In this document: one piece after another, positions 8,114 through 16,682 of the stretch
Layout: each line of letters opens with the position of its first letter
How positions within the stretch are numbered: the stretch's first letter is position 1
Source of the DNA: an uncultured Methylophaga sp.
Lineage (GTDB): Bacteria; Pseudomonadota; Gammaproteobacteria; Nitrosococcales; Methylophagaceae
DNA: 64,000 nt
Reading direction: 5' to 3'
Assembly (NCBI RefSeq): GCF_947259025.1
Contig: NZ_CAMYKO010000002.1
Span: 124,001-188,000, forward strand
Position numbers and translations under genes: made by a program
The notes under the pieces: model-generated
What the model was told of the DNA's origin: nothing
The model's database searches: none
The model's input: the letters and a program-made list of their open reading frames with translations, nothing else

Positions 8114-8587
8114 TCAGTGTCCAGAAATATCAGAGATCTCCTCTTCGCTCAGCAGCTTGTTCACATCAACCAGAATCAGCAGATAGCGCTCGCGTTTGCT
8201 GACACCCTGAATAAAGCGGGAACTGTCATCGCTGATGTTGGGCGCGGTATCAATATCGGACTGATGCAGATAGACCACCTCGGTCACACTGTCGACCAGC
8301 ATACCGATAACGTGACCGGCGACTTCCGCCACAATAATTCGCGACTCTTCGCTGGCATCTCTGAGCGGCAGGCCGAAACGTGAACGACCATCAATGACGG
8401 TAACCACATTCCCGCGAAGATTGATAATCCCCAGCACATAGGATGGCGCGCCCGGCACCGGGGCGATTTCTGTCAGCCGCAGCACTTCCTGCACCTGCAT
8501 CACATTGATGCCGTAAACTTCATCTTCAAGCTGGAAGGTGACCCATTGCAGTACCGGATCTTCCGCCAGGTTTTCTTTTTCGCTCAT
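8114..8587 (-). CDS. cheW: Chemotaxis coupling protein CheW
   Basis: CheW links chemoreceptors to the kinase CheA in the polar signalling array. The 157-residue protein is one CheW domain after a short acidic leader: LQWVTFQLEDEVYGINVMQV at about residue 14, VPGAPSYVLGIINLRGNVV at about 43, VIGMLVDSVTEVVYL, and a closing LILVDVNKLL. These cover both SH3-like lobes and the conserved NLRG turn that contacts receptors. It is the last of the chemotaxis genes proper, preceded by a longer CheW-like gene across an 80-bp gap. Length and domain order are normal. Confidence 0.96.
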   Translation of the reverse strand: MSEKENLAEDPVLQWVTFQLEDEVYGINVMQVQEVLRLTEIAPVPGAPSYVLGIINLRGNVVTVIDGRSRFGLPLRDASEESRIIVAEVAGHVIGMLVDSVTEVVYLHQSDIDTAPNISDDSSRFIQGVSKRERYLLILVDVNKLLSEEEISDISGH

Positions 8588-8667
8588 TAACCGTACCTTT
8601 CTGGTTGAGCTGTCAGTTTTCTGACAGCCTGCGCAATGCGCTAAGGTTGTTGAATATTAAGCAGACT

Positions 8668-9300
8668 TCATGCCATGTCCCTGGCATCAAGGGATGTCAG
8701 CAATGCCGGCAAATCAATCAATGTATGCATGGATTCAGAAAGTAGCCCCTTAAACCAGCTGCGCGGATCATTGTCCTCGCGCCAGTGGACAGCGTCAGTT
8801 TCAAGGCTGGCTATTTCTTCAATGGCCTCACAAGCGATCCCGAGGCGACGGCCATCGACCAGCAGGATATAGCGTGGCCGGACTTGTTGCTCACCGGCCG
8901 TAGCTTGTAGCGCCGCGCCGATATCGATCACTTCAATTTGCTGGCCACGATCGGACAGCAGGCCCAGTTGCCAATCTGCCTGATCCGGAAACTGAGTCAG
9001 GCCCTGCTGCGGCCAGTGCACGATATTGTTGAGCTCAGACACCGGTAACGCCACTTTGATGCCGGCTATCTGGCACAAAAATAAACGCAGCGGGCTCTCC
9101 GATGCCTTGGGTTCTGTCTGTCTTTTTTCCGCTGTGGACTCAGCCTGCAGTGACGGCTTATTAGTTGACTCTGGTGTGATTTCGGGTGGTGCTGGGCTTT
9201 TAGCAGCAATATTTCGGGGGCTTTTTCGCGGTTCAGCGAGCATATCGTGGAAATACACCGATAAGGCGTCTTTTTGCTGATAAATCTGCGTCTTAGCCAT
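8668..9300 (-). CDS. Second CheW-domain protein with long N-terminal extension
   Basis: This 210-residue protein has a CheW-like domain in residues 90-205 (LRLFLCQIAGIKVALPVSEL, then VRPRYILLVDGRRLGIACEAI). It is preceded by about 85 residues rich in Lys, Pro, Ser and Glu that look disordered. The N-terminal segment QKDALSVYFHDMLAEP may be a short docking helix. In Pseudomonas a similar extended CheW-like gene lies between the ParA-family gene and cheW, and is thought to help tie the ParC system to the array. That link is inferred from gene order. The ATG at 9300 overlaps the stop of the ParA-like gene by 8 bases, indicating coupled translation. It is more divergent than the cheW downstream. 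Confidence 0.88.
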   Translation of the reverse strand: MAKTQIYQQKDALSVYFHDMLAEPRKSPRNIAAKSPAPPEITPESTNKPSLQAESTAEKRQTEPKASESPLRLFLCQIAGIKVALPVSELNNIVHWPQQGLTQFPDQADWQLGLLSDRGQQIEVIDIGAALQATAGEQQVRPRYILLVDGRRLGIACEAIEEIASLETDAVHWREDNDPRSWFKGLLSESMHTLIDLPALLTSLDARDMA

Positions 9301-10081
9301 GCGAGCGCTGCGCCTCGGTATGCGTTAATACCTCCAGAAGCCGTTCATAGGCCAGACTGCCAGCGGCCTGCGGGTTCATTGCCGGTAAAGGCTGACCCAG
9401 CTTGCTGGCTTCACGGAAGGCATTATCGACCGGAATCATATCGTTCCAGACCTGCTGGCCGTATTTTTCCCGTAATTGTTGCAGGATGTCATGGGCAGCT
9501 TGTGAATTCGGATCATGCATGGTGGGCACGATAAAATAAGGCAATGAGCTGTGTCGTGAGTGATTAATCATCGCCACGGTATGCAGCATATGCTCCAGCC
9601 CCTTCATAGACAGAAACTCGGTTTGTACCGGAATCAGCAGCCGGTCACAGGCTGCCAGCGCATTGATCATCAAAACGCCCAGCATTGGCGGGCAGTCAAT
9701 AAACACGTGCTGGAAGCGGTCTTTGAAAAAGCTCAGTGTCTTACGGATCACCAGGCCTTTTCCCTGCTGGGCGCCCAGTTGCCGATCCAGCGTCGCCATC
9801 GCAGTCGAGGCCGGTAACAGGAAAATATTGTCGTGCTGAGTTTTTTTCAGGCTCTGGAAAATCGCCCCTTTAGGCGTCTCATCGAGCTTTTGAAACAAGG
9901 TGTAAATGCTGGTTTCAATGGCATCAGGATCGTAACCCAGATAGGTGGTCAGAGAGCCATGCGGATCCAGATCCAGAATTAAAGTCGATTCGCCGCGCTG
10001 GGCCAGCAGGCTGGCAAGGGATATCACCGTCGTGGTCTTGGCCACACCGCCTTTCTGGTTACAGACTGCCCAGACACTCAT
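9293..10081 (-). CDS. ParA-family ATPase of the chemotaxis operon (ParC-like)
   Basis: A 262-residue P-loop ATPase of the ParA/Soj type. The deviant Walker A box is NQKGGVAKTT at residues 8-17, the switch region holds LDLDPHGSLT, and the Walker B region is VFIDCPPMLGVLMINAL. Chromosomal ParA copies lie with parB; this one lies between stator genes and two CheW-domain genes. That position is characteristic of ParC proteins, which in Vibrio and Pseudomonas place chemotaxis arrays at the cell pole and share them out at division. The role is inferred from context and family. Its ATG overlaps the motD stop (ATGA) and its stop overlaps the next start. Confidence 0.9.
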   Translation of the reverse strand: MSVWAVCNQKGGVAKTTTVISLASLLAQRGESTLILDLDPHGSLTTYLGYDPDAIETSIYTLFQKLDETPKGAIFQSLKKTQHDNIFLLPASTAMATLDRQLGAQQGKGLVIRKTLSFFKDRFQHVFIDCPPMLGVLMINALAACDRLLIPVQTEFLSMKGLEHMLHTVAMINHSRHSSLPYFIVPTMHDPNSQAAHDILQQLREKYGQQVWNDMIPVDNAFREASKLGQPLPAMNPQAAGSLAYERLLEVLTHTEAQRSHG

Positions 10082-10956
10082 GGTGTGGCCTCACTGTCCG
10101 TGCTGATGTCTTCGCTGCTGACAGCAGGCTGTGGTCGTTCGCCAGTATTGGCGTTAAATACCTCGAGGCTGCGGCGACTGCTGTCCCGACCGAGAATCAC
10201 CAGTACCACCCGGCGGTTTTTCTGGCGTCCGGCTTCGGTGCTGTTGTCAGCGATCGCTTTGTATTCGCCGTAGCCGGTCGCTGACATCCGGTCGGGTTGG
10301 ATGCCATAGCGATCCAGCAGATGCACGACACTGGCGGCGCGGGCCGCAGAGAGTTCCCAGTTGGACGGAAAGCGCGGGGTGTTAATCGGCTGATTATCGG
10401 TAAAGCCTTCCACCTGGATCGGGTTGGCCGAGGTTTGCAGAATATCGGCAATTTCACCGATGACCGGGACTGCAGCCCGGGCAAGGCGGGCATCACCACT
10501 TTGGAACAGCACCCGCGACTTGATTTCCAGCTCCAGCCAGTCTTCACCCTGTTTAATGATGACATCCTCTGAATCGATCATCTCTGATAAAGCGGAGCTC
10601 AGTTGCTGCGATAAGTTATCAATGGTTTTCACATCTTCGGCTGAAGCGGCAGGTGGCCTTTGCGGGACTTCCGGCAGTTCAATCTGGAAAGTCGGTTTAA
10701 GTGGGTCGCTCGGTGTCGAGGTCTCCTGGCCTTCTCCACGGCTGATTTCACCCAATTGGATCGGATTGGCACTGCGTACCGGCTGTGAGAACACGGCTTC
10801 CAGTGTTTCCGACAATACCCGATACTTGCCTTCATTGACTGAAGAAATCGAGTACATCACCACAAAGAACGCAAACAACAGGGTAATAAAGTCCGCGTAG
10901 GAGACCAGCCAGCGCTCATGGTTTTCGGGTTCTTCGTGTTTTTTGCGGCGTGCCAT
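10078..10956 (-). CDS. motD: Flagellar stator protein MotD (MotB family)
   Basis: MotB-type stator subunit that anchors the proton channel to peptidoglycan. The 292-residue protein has a positively charged start (MARRKKHEEP) and one membrane helix (DFITLLFAFFVVMYSI) whose Asp22 is the conserved proton-carrying residue. A linker follows, then an OmpA-like peptidoglycan-binding domain at about 145-260 with FTDNQPI, SNWELSAARAASVVHLL and RMSATGYGEY. Its position after motC and before a ParA-family gene is that of the second stator set MotCD in Pseudomonas. The assignment of MotD rather than MotB rests on this context, as no other stator pair is in the window. The ATG at 10956 starts 7 bases after the motC stop. 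Confidence 0.92.
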   Translation of the reverse strand: MARRKKHEEPENHERWLVSYADFITLLFAFFVVMYSISSVNEGKYRVLSETLEAVFSQPVRSANPIQLGEISRGEGQETSTPSDPLKPTFQIELPEVPQRPPAASAEDVKTIDNLSQQLSSALSEMIDSEDVIIKQGEDWLELEIKSRVLFQSGDARLARAAVPVIGEIADILQTSANPIQVEGFTDNQPINTPRFPSNWELSAARAASVVHLLDRYGIQPDRMSATGYGEYKAIADNSTEAGRQKNRRVVLVILGRDSSRRSLEVFNANTGERPQPAVSSEDISTDSEATP

Positions 10957-10963
10957 AGCGACC

Positions 10964-11704
10964 TCAGTTCAGGTAAGCTTGCAGTCGACTTTCGATATTA
11001 CGCGGGTTGTCGCCGTCAGCGACACCGATCAGCCCCTCGATCAGCATCATTCGTATCCGGGTTCTCTGCGCCACCACCGCCTTCATCTTGTTACCGATAG
11101 GTAAAAACAGCAGATTGGCGAGGCCCACACCGTAAATGGTGGCAACAAAGGCCACCGCAATACCGGAACCCAAAGAGGACGGGTCAGCGAGGTTGCCCAT
11201 CACGTGGATCAGGCCCATCACCGCGCCGATAATACCGATTGTGGGGGAATAGCCGCCCATGGCTTCATAAACCTTGGCCGCCTGGGTGTCATCTTCTTCT
11301 TCCAGATCCAGGTCATTTTCCAGCACTTCGCGGATCAGCTCCGGCTCGGCACCGTCAGCGATCAGTTGCAGGCCTTTCTGCACAAACAGATCGGTCTCAT
11401 CCATTGCCATGGATTCCAGTCTGACCAGCCCCTCACGACGGGCTACCTGGTTCCATTCGAGGATTTTTTCCAGCAGGACGTCCGCTTCCATTTTAGGTGG
11501 CACAAAAACCCAGGAAGATCGACGCATGGCGCGCAGGAAGGTGTTCATTGGCGTTTGCAGCATCACCGCGCCAAGCGTACCGCCCAGCACAATCAGCAGG
11601 GCGACGGCGTTGAGGATGGTGTCGATATGGCCGCCTTCCAGGTACTGGCCCACCAGGATGGCACCGAAACCGACAATCAGGCCCAGAATGCTGAGTATGT
11701 CCAT
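10964..11704 (-). CDS. motC: Flagellar stator protein MotC (MotA family)
   Basis: MotA-type stator subunit, 246 residues, forming the ion channel ring around MotD. Four membrane helices are visible: ILSILGLIVGFGAILVG, IDTILNAVALLIVLGGTLG, then the pair GIIGAVMGLIHVMGNLA and IAVAFVATIYGVGLANLLFL. The large cytoplasmic loop between the second and third contains the charged stretch ESMAMDETDLFVQKGLQL that should meet FliG. A conserved Pro (SPTIGIIGA) precedes the third helix. No sodium-type features are obvious, but the ion cannot be settled by eye. The start shares one base with the cheB stop (TAATG), so translation is likely coupled. Confidence 0.93.
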   Translation of the reverse strand: MDILSILGLIVGFGAILVGQYLEGGHIDTILNAVALLIVLGGTLGAVMLQTPMNTFLRAMRRSSWVFVPPKMEADVLLEKILEWNQVARREGLVRLESMAMDETDLFVQKGLQLIADGAEPELIREVLENDLDLEEEDDTQAAKVYEAMGGYSPTIGIIGAVMGLIHVMGNLADPSSLGSGIAVAFVATIYGVGLANLLFLPIGNKMKAVVAQRTRIRMMLIEGLIGVADGDNPRNIESRLQAYLN

Positions 11705-12750
11705 TAATGCATCTCCGCCAGTTGCCGGCCGATTTCGCTAACATCGAGAATTTTATCGGTGAGTCCCGCTTTGGCAACCGCCATCGGCATACCGTAAATG
11801 GTGCTGCTTTGCTGATCCTGGGCCCAGATACTGCCGCCGATTTTTTTAATTGCCTGGCAGCCTTCACGGCCATCACTGCCCATGCCGGTCAGAATGATGC
11901 CCAGGGTCTGCTGACCGCAGAGGCGGGCGATGGAATTGAATGTCAGATCGACACAGGGTTTGTAAGTCTGATCGGCTTCTCCGTCCTCAATATGCAGATA
12001 AAAACGGCCGGGACGGCCTTTCAGTAACATTTGCTGACCGCCCGGAGCCAGGTAAGCGGTACCGGCTTGCAGGGATTCCCCATTCTCGCCCTGCTTGACC
12101 CGGATCCGGCATTGGGCATCGAGCCGCTCGGCAAAGGACGGGGTGAAAGTGGCGGGCATATGCTGCACCATCAGAATCGGGCAGGGAAAGTTGGCAGGTA
12201 GCTGGGTTAAAACCTTCTGCAGGGCAATTGGCCCGCCGGTGGAGGTACCGATTGCGACCAGCTCCGGTGCCTTAAGCTGCTGGACTTGACGCCCGGCCGG
12301 AGCCGCCAGGGTAGCCTGTTGCTGCAGTGGTTTTTCCAGGCTGGCATGGAAGCCACTGGCCAGTTGATAGATCCGCTGGCACAGGGTTTTCTGCGCTTCA
12401 CTGCGGTCAGAGGACAGGTCCTCGAAGCGTTTGGGCAGGAAGTCAGTGGCACCGGCCTCCAGTGCATCCAGTGTTGATTTGGCACCCTCAGTGGTCCAGG
12501 TGGAGAGCATTAGTACCGGCGTCTGGCGTAAAGCCTTGATTTTGCGCACGGCGGTGATGCCATCCATCACCGGCATTTCCAGATCCATGGTGACCACATC
12601 GGGCTTTAAGGTCTGTACTTGTTCAACGGCTTCCTGACCATTGCTGGCCGTGGCCACTACCTGTAGCCGCGGATCTGCGTTGATGATTTCAGTCAGTCGC
12701 TTACGGAAGAAACTCGAATCATCCACTATCAGGACTTTTACGCTCACCAT
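11704..12750 (-). CDS. cheB: Chemotaxis protein-glutamate methylesterase CheB
   Basis: CheB removes methyl groups from chemoreceptors, giving sensory adaptation, and is switched on by phosphate from CheA. In the 348-residue protein, the receiver domain (1-120) has the acidic VDDSS start and phospho-acceptor Asp56 (VVTMDLEMPVMDG). The C-terminal esterase domain (from about 162) has the catalytic triad Ser170 (GTSTGGP), His197 (MVQHMP) and Asp293 (LTGMGSDGREG). All key residues are present. No cheR occurs in the window; its partner methyltransferase must be encoded elsewhere. It lies 6 bases after the cheA stop. Confidence 0.96.
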   Translation of the reverse strand: MVSVKVLIVDDSSFFRKRLTEIINADPRLQVVATASNGQEAVEQVQTLKPDVVTMDLEMPVMDGITAVRKIKALRQTPVLMLSTWTTEGAKSTLDALEAGATDFLPKRFEDLSSDRSEAQKTLCQRIYQLASGFHASLEKPLQQQATLAAPAGRQVQQLKAPELVAIGTSTGGPIALQKVLTQLPANFPCPILMVQHMPATFTPSFAERLDAQCRIRVKQGENGESLQAGTAYLAPGGQQMLLKGRPGRFYLHIEDGEADQTYKPCVDLTFNSIARLCGQQTLGIILTGMGSDGREGCQAIKKIGGSIWAQDQQSSTIYGMPMAVAKAGLTDKILDVSEIGRQLAEMH

Positions 12751-12756
12751 CGCCTC

Positions 12757-14793
12757 CTAGTAACCGCGATTGGCGTAGGCGTTCATCAATTCGGGGAAGT
12801 CCAGAATCAGGGCAATACGACCATCACCAGTAATGGTGGCTCCGGCCAGTCCCTTGGTGCCTTGCAGCAGCGCGCCCAGAGGTTTGATTACGACTTCTTC
12901 CTGTCCCAGTAGCTGGTCGACCACGAAGCCGACACGCTGGGTGCCGACATTAACCACCACCACATGTTCGATTTCAGCTTCCTCAGACGGGTTGTAATGT
13001 TTCACCAGCCATTTGCGCAGGTAGAACAGAGGCAAAGCTTTATTGCGAACCATAATGGTTTGCTGCCCATCGACCACATTGGTTTTGTCCAGATCAAGAT
13101 GAAAGATTTCATTCACACTGACCAGCGGCAGGGCAAAAATCTGGTCGCCGAGCATGATCATCAAAGTCGGCATGATAGCCAGCGTCAGCGGGACTTTAAT
13201 TGACAGGGTCGTGCCCACGCCCATTTCCGACTTGATATCGATCACGCCGTTAAGCTTGGATATGCTGTTTTTGACCACATCCATGCCGACGCCGCGACCG
13301 GAAATATCGGTGATTTCCTGTTTCATTGAAAAGCCGGGGGAGAAGATCAACGAAAAACATTCTGATTCGGTCAGCCGGGCGGCGGTGTCTTCATCCATCA
13401 TGCCTTTTTCCACCGCTTTGCGGCGCAGCACTTCGGGGTTCATACCTGCACCGTCATCGGCAATGGTCAGCAGGATATGGTCACCCTCCTGGGCGGCGGA
13501 GAGCACGATATTGCCCTGGCGCGGTTTGCCATTGGCTTCACGGGTTTCCGGCATTTCAACGCCATGATCAACAGCGTTACGCACCAGATGCACTAGCGGA
13601 TCGGCCAACGCTTCCACCAGGTTCTTGTCCAGATCGGTCTCTTCACCGTGCAGTTCCAGGTTAATATCTTTTTTCAGGCTGCGCGCCAGATCCCGTACCA
13701 CCCGAGGGAATCGGCCGAAGACTTTCTTGATGGGCTGCATCCGTGTTTTCATCACGGCAGTCTGTAAATCGCCGGTGACCACGGTCAGGTTATTGACGGC
13801 CTTGGCCATCTCTTCATTTTCGAAAGCAGCCTCCAGCGTGCTGATTCGGTTACGCACCAGTACCAGTTCGCCCACCATATTCATGATGTCATCCAGGCGA
13901 CTGGTATCGACCCTGACACTGGTTTCAGCCGGTTTGGCGGCAGGTGGTTTGGGCGGTGCTGCTTCAGCTTTGGCAGGTTCCGGTGTGGCAGGCTGTGCTG
14001 CTTTGCTTTCTGCTGATTGCGATGTTGGCGAATCAGCAGCTTGTTTAGCTGTCGGTTCTGCGGATGGCTGCGATTTAGTCTCTGCAGGGGCTTGTGCCTG
14101 TTGCTTTGTTTGTTGGCCCTGTCCAGCCGACTGTTTTTTGCCCTGAAGCTGGTCCAGCAGCGCTTCAAATTCTTCTTCAGTGATATCGTCATCACCTGCT
14201 TTTGACTCAGATACTGCTTGCTGGGCAGGCTGCGACTCTCCGCTACTGCTGCCTGGTGCGGCATTGCCATGTAGTTGATCCAGCAGATCCTCAAATTCAT
14301 CGTCGGTGATTTCGTCATCAGCGACATGATCATTATCGGCTTCCGGCTGTGGTGCTGGTTCGGGCTCTGGTTCAGGCTCGGGCGTTGCGGCGACGGGTGC
14401 ATTGTCGCCACTGAGATAGGCGGCCAGTTGATCCAAGATCGCCGGGTCAGCCGGAGTAGGGTGCTGGCCGGATTTGATTTCATCGAACATGGTGTTGAGG
14501 GTATCGAGCACTTTGAGGAAGGTATCCATCATATCGGCATCGACAAAGCGTTCGCCCTGGCGTAGCAGGTTGAACACATCCTCGCCTTTGTGGCAAAGGT
14601 TGACCATGGCATCCAGACTGAGGAAGCCGGCACCCCCTTTGATGGTGTGAAAACCCCGGAAAATGGCATTGAGCAGATCGCTGTCCTGCGGGCTGTTTTC
14701 CAGCTCGACCAACTGCTCGTTCAGGCCTTCCAGGATCTCCTCGGCCTCAACCAGAAAGTCCTGCAAAATCTCATCATCGGTATCCAGCGTCAT
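12757..14793 (-). CDS. cheA: Chemotaxis histidine kinase CheA
   Basis: CheA phosphorylates CheY and CheB in response to receptors. The 678-residue protein starts with an Hpt domain whose phospho-accepting His49 lies in FHTIKGGAGF. Residues 130-300 are a low-complexity Pro/Glu/Gln/Ala linker in place of a recognisable P2 domain, with two copies of an acidic motif (ITDDEFEDLLDQLHG at about 162 and ITEEEFEALLDQLQG at about 204). The dimerisation helices begin at SRLDDIMNMVGELVLVRNR. The ATPase domain shows LVRNAVDHGVE (N box), IADDGAGMNPE (G1) and SGRGVGMDVV (G2). The C-terminal CheW-like domain ends in ILDFPELMNAYANRGY. The kinase looks complete. Confidence 0.96.
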   Translation of the reverse strand: MTLDTDDEILQDFLVEAEEILEGLNEQLVELENSPQDSDLLNAIFRGFHTIKGGAGFLSLDAMVNLCHKGEDVFNLLRQGERFVDADMMDTFLKVLDTLNTMFDEIKSGQHPTPADPAILDQLAAYLSGDNAPVAATPEPEPEPEPAPQPEADNDHVADDEITDDEFEDLLDQLHGNAAPGSSSGESQPAQQAVSESKAGDDDITEEEFEALLDQLQGKKQSAGQGQQTKQQAQAPAETKSQPSAEPTAKQAADSPTSQSAESKAAQPATPEPAKAEAAPPKPPAAKPAETSVRVDTSRLDDIMNMVGELVLVRNRISTLEAAFENEEMAKAVNNLTVVTGDLQTAVMKTRMQPIKKVFGRFPRVVRDLARSLKKDINLELHGEETDLDKNLVEALADPLVHLVRNAVDHGVEMPETREANGKPRQGNIVLSAAQEGDHILLTIADDGAGMNPEVLRRKAVEKGMMDEDTAARLTESECFSLIFSPGFSMKQEITDISGRGVGMDVVKNSISKLNGVIDIKSEMGVGTTLSIKVPLTLAIMPTLMIMLGDQIFALPLVSVNEIFHLDLDKTNVVDGQQTIMVRNKALPLFYLRKWLVKHYNPSEEAEIEHVVVVNVGTQRVGFVVDQLLGQEEVVIKPLGALLQGTKGLAGATITGDGRIALILDFPELMNAYANRGY

Positions 14794-14804
14794 GCATTGT
14801 TTCC

Positions 14805-15539
14805 TCAGAAGCCGAGGCTAGATAACAAGTCATCCACATCGTCCTGATCATTCATCACGTCAGGATTGTTTTTGGCGTTTATCTGCGGGCCTTCGGCTTT
14901 AATCGGGTCAGTCTGTTTTTGGGTTTTGTTATCCTGCTGATGTTTCCCGGCCACTTTGACCAGTTGCACCAGACTGTCTTCCACTTCTTCCACCAGGCTG
15001 ATGACCTGACGAATTACCTGTCCGGTCAAGTCCTGAAAACCTTGTGCCAACATCATTTCCGACAGGTTGGCATGCACCTGATCGGCATGGCTTTTGACGG
15101 CAGGCAGGTACGCCTCAATCTCCTTGACCAGTTGGCGAAATTCCTCAGCCGTCATTTCCTTTTTTCGGAAACGTTGCCAGCTCTCATCTATCTTTTCGGC
15201 AGTCTGACGGAGTTCTTGAGCCAGAGGCATTGTTTGATCGATGTGACCCAGGGTTTTGTGGGCGGCGTCTTCGGTGGTGGTAATGACGTAGTTCAGACGG
15301 TCGCGGGTGTTAGGGATATCGTTTTCAGTGAGGTCAATCAGGCGCGAGTCAACGTTGAAGTTGCTCAGCGCTTCATGCAATTCACGGGTAAGCTTGCCCA
15401 CCTCCTGAAAAAGCTCACTCTCGTGTGACTGGGTGAGAATAGCCAACTGTTTATTGATGGCGTTGTCATCATCGTTTTCCAGCGCAGTCAGCAGACTGCG
15501 GGCAGCATCGAGCTGAATCTCTTTGTTAAGCGGGGCCAT
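14805..15539 (-). CDS. cheZ: Chemotaxis CheY-phosphatase CheZ
   Basis: CheZ speeds dephosphorylation of CheY-P and so ends the turning signal. The 244-residue protein is mostly helical, with the long hairpin of the dimer core. The catalytic region MLAQGFQDLTGQVIRQVISL carries the conserved Asp and Gln (D-L-T-G-Q) that act on CheY. A disordered linker rich in Lys, Gln and Asp follows, and the last residues DVDDLLSSLGF form the CheY-binding tail helix. The gene lies 15 bases after cheY and 11 bases before cheA, all on the minus strand. CheZ is typical of beta- and gammaproteobacteria, supporting the taxonomic call. Confidence 0.96.
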   Translation of the reverse strand: MAPLNKEIQLDAARSLLTALENDDDNAINKQLAILTQSHESELFQEVGKLTRELHEALSNFNVDSRLIDLTENDIPNTRDRLNYVITTTEDAAHKTLGHIDQTMPLAQELRQTAEKIDESWQRFRKKEMTAEEFRQLVKEIEAYLPAVKSHADQVHANLSEMMLAQGFQDLTGQVIRQVISLVEEVEDSLVQLVKVAGKHQQDNKTQKQTDPIKAEGPQINAKNNPDVMNDQDDVDDLLSSLGF

Positions 15540-15554
15540 GAGCGTCAGCGCTCC

Positions 15555-15944
15555 TTATTGTGCGTTGATCCGTTCAAAAATCTTTTCGATTTTGTCCTTG
15601 AGGGTAGCAGCAGTGAACGGTTTGACGATATAACCGTTGACACCGGCCTGAGCGGCTTCGATGATTTGCTCGCGTTTAGTTTCAGCGGTGACCATCAGTA
15701 CCGGCAGTGTTGCCAGATTGTCGTCGGCACGAACTGCTTTCAGCAGGTCAATACCCTGCATTCCAGGCATGTTCCAGTCAGTGATCAGAAAGTCGATGCC
15801 CCCGGCCTGGAGAATAGGAAGCGCAGTGGTACCATCGTCGGCTTCCTGGGTATTATTGAAGCCCAAATCGCGCAGCAGGTTTTTGATAATCCGTCGCATT
15901 GTGGAGAAATCATCCACAATCAGGATCTTCATATTCTTATCCAA
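15555..15944 (-). CDS. cheY: Chemotaxis response regulator CheY
   Basis: CheY-P binds the flagellar switch to reverse rotation. It is a single receiver domain: acidic pair in [14 protein letters not shown], phospho-acceptor Asp in [13 protein letters not shown], conserved Thr/Ser in [11 protein letters not shown] and Lys in [12 protein letters not shown] place the start at a TTG at 15944, giving a protein beginning [10 protein letters not shown], because a GGAGG ribosome binding site lies 5 bases before it. The next ATG at 15932 is 17 bases from that site, and the upstream TTG at 15956 overlaps it. From memory, many related gammaproteobacterial CheY proteins share this [10 protein letters not shown] beginning. 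It follows fliA. Confidence 0.93.
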   Translation of the reverse strand: MDKNMKILIVDDFSTMRRIIKNLLRDLGFNNTQEADDGTTALPILQAGGIDFLITDWNMPGMQGIDLLKAVRADDNLATLPVLMVTAETKREQIIEAAQAGVNGYIVKPFTAATLKDKIEKIFERINAQ

Positions 15945-15959
15945 AACAACCTCCAATCA

Positions 15960-16682
15960 TTACATTATCCAGTCACGAAGTTTGGAACGGAGCCGCAGCA
16001 CGGTCTGGCTGTGGATCTGGCTGACACGGGATTCACTCACGCCCAGCACTTCTCCGATCTCCTTCAAATTCAGCTCATCATTATAGTACAGGCTCATCAG
16101 CAGCCGCTCGCGGTCAGGCAGGGTTTCTATAGCCTGCGCCAGCGCTGACTGAAAACTGTCATCCTGTACTTCGTCGTCCGGGGAAGCGGGTCTGGCCGAT
16201 AGCGGACTGGCCTGGGTTTCATCATTGTCAGTGAAATCATCCAGACTGAATAGTTGGTGACCGGTCGAGTCCTGCAGGAGCTGATGATAGTCGTTTATGT
16301 CCAGCCCCAGTGCCGCGGCCACTTCGCTGTCGGTGGCATCACGACCTTTCTGCTGGGCGATTTGCTGCATTTTTTCCGAGATATCGCGGGCTTTTTTGTG
16401 CACCGAACGTGGCGCCCAGTCATTACGGCGGATTTCATCCAGCATGGCACCACGGATGCGGATGCCGGCGTAGGTTTCGAAGCTGGCACCCTGCGACGCA
16501 TTGAACTGATGAGAAGCATCAAGTAGCCCGATCATGCCGGCCTGAATCAGATCTTCCGCTTCTACCGAAGGTGGCAGGCGCGCAATTAAGTGGTAGGCGA
16601 TACGTTTGACCAGTGCGGCATGCTGTTCAACCAGTTCTGATTTGGATTGACCTGATGAATACATGGCAGCTCTGCTGTTCAT
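15960..16682 (-). CDS. fliA: Flagellar sigma factor FliA (sigma-28)
   Basis: FliA directs RNA polymerase to late flagellar and chemotaxis promoters. The 240-residue protein shows region 2 (HLIARLPPSVEAEDLIQAGM, GASFETYAGIRIRGAML DEIRR core), region 3 (VHKKARDISEKMQQIAQQ) and region 4 (ALAQAIETLPDRERLLMSLYY, then GEVLGVSESRVSQIHSQTV as the helix-turn-helix). All match the sigma-28 subgroup, which lacks region 1. Its ATG lies inside the end of fleN (ACATGAAC), so the two are translationally coupled. The flhF-fleN-fliA-cheY order is that of polar flagellates. No sigma-28 promoter was convincingly found in this window. Confidence 0.97.
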   Translation of the reverse strand: MNSRAAMYSSGQSKSELVEQHAALVKRIAYHLIARLPPSVEAEDLIQAGMIGLLDASHQFNASQGASFETYAGIRIRGAMLDEIRRNDWAPRSVHKKARDISEKMQQIAQQKGRDATDSEVAAALGLDINDYHQLLQDSTGHQLFSLDDFTDNDETQASPLSARPASPDDEVQDDSFQSALAQAIETLPDRERLLMSLYYNDELNLKEIGEVLGVSESRVSQIHSQTVLRLRSKLRDWIM

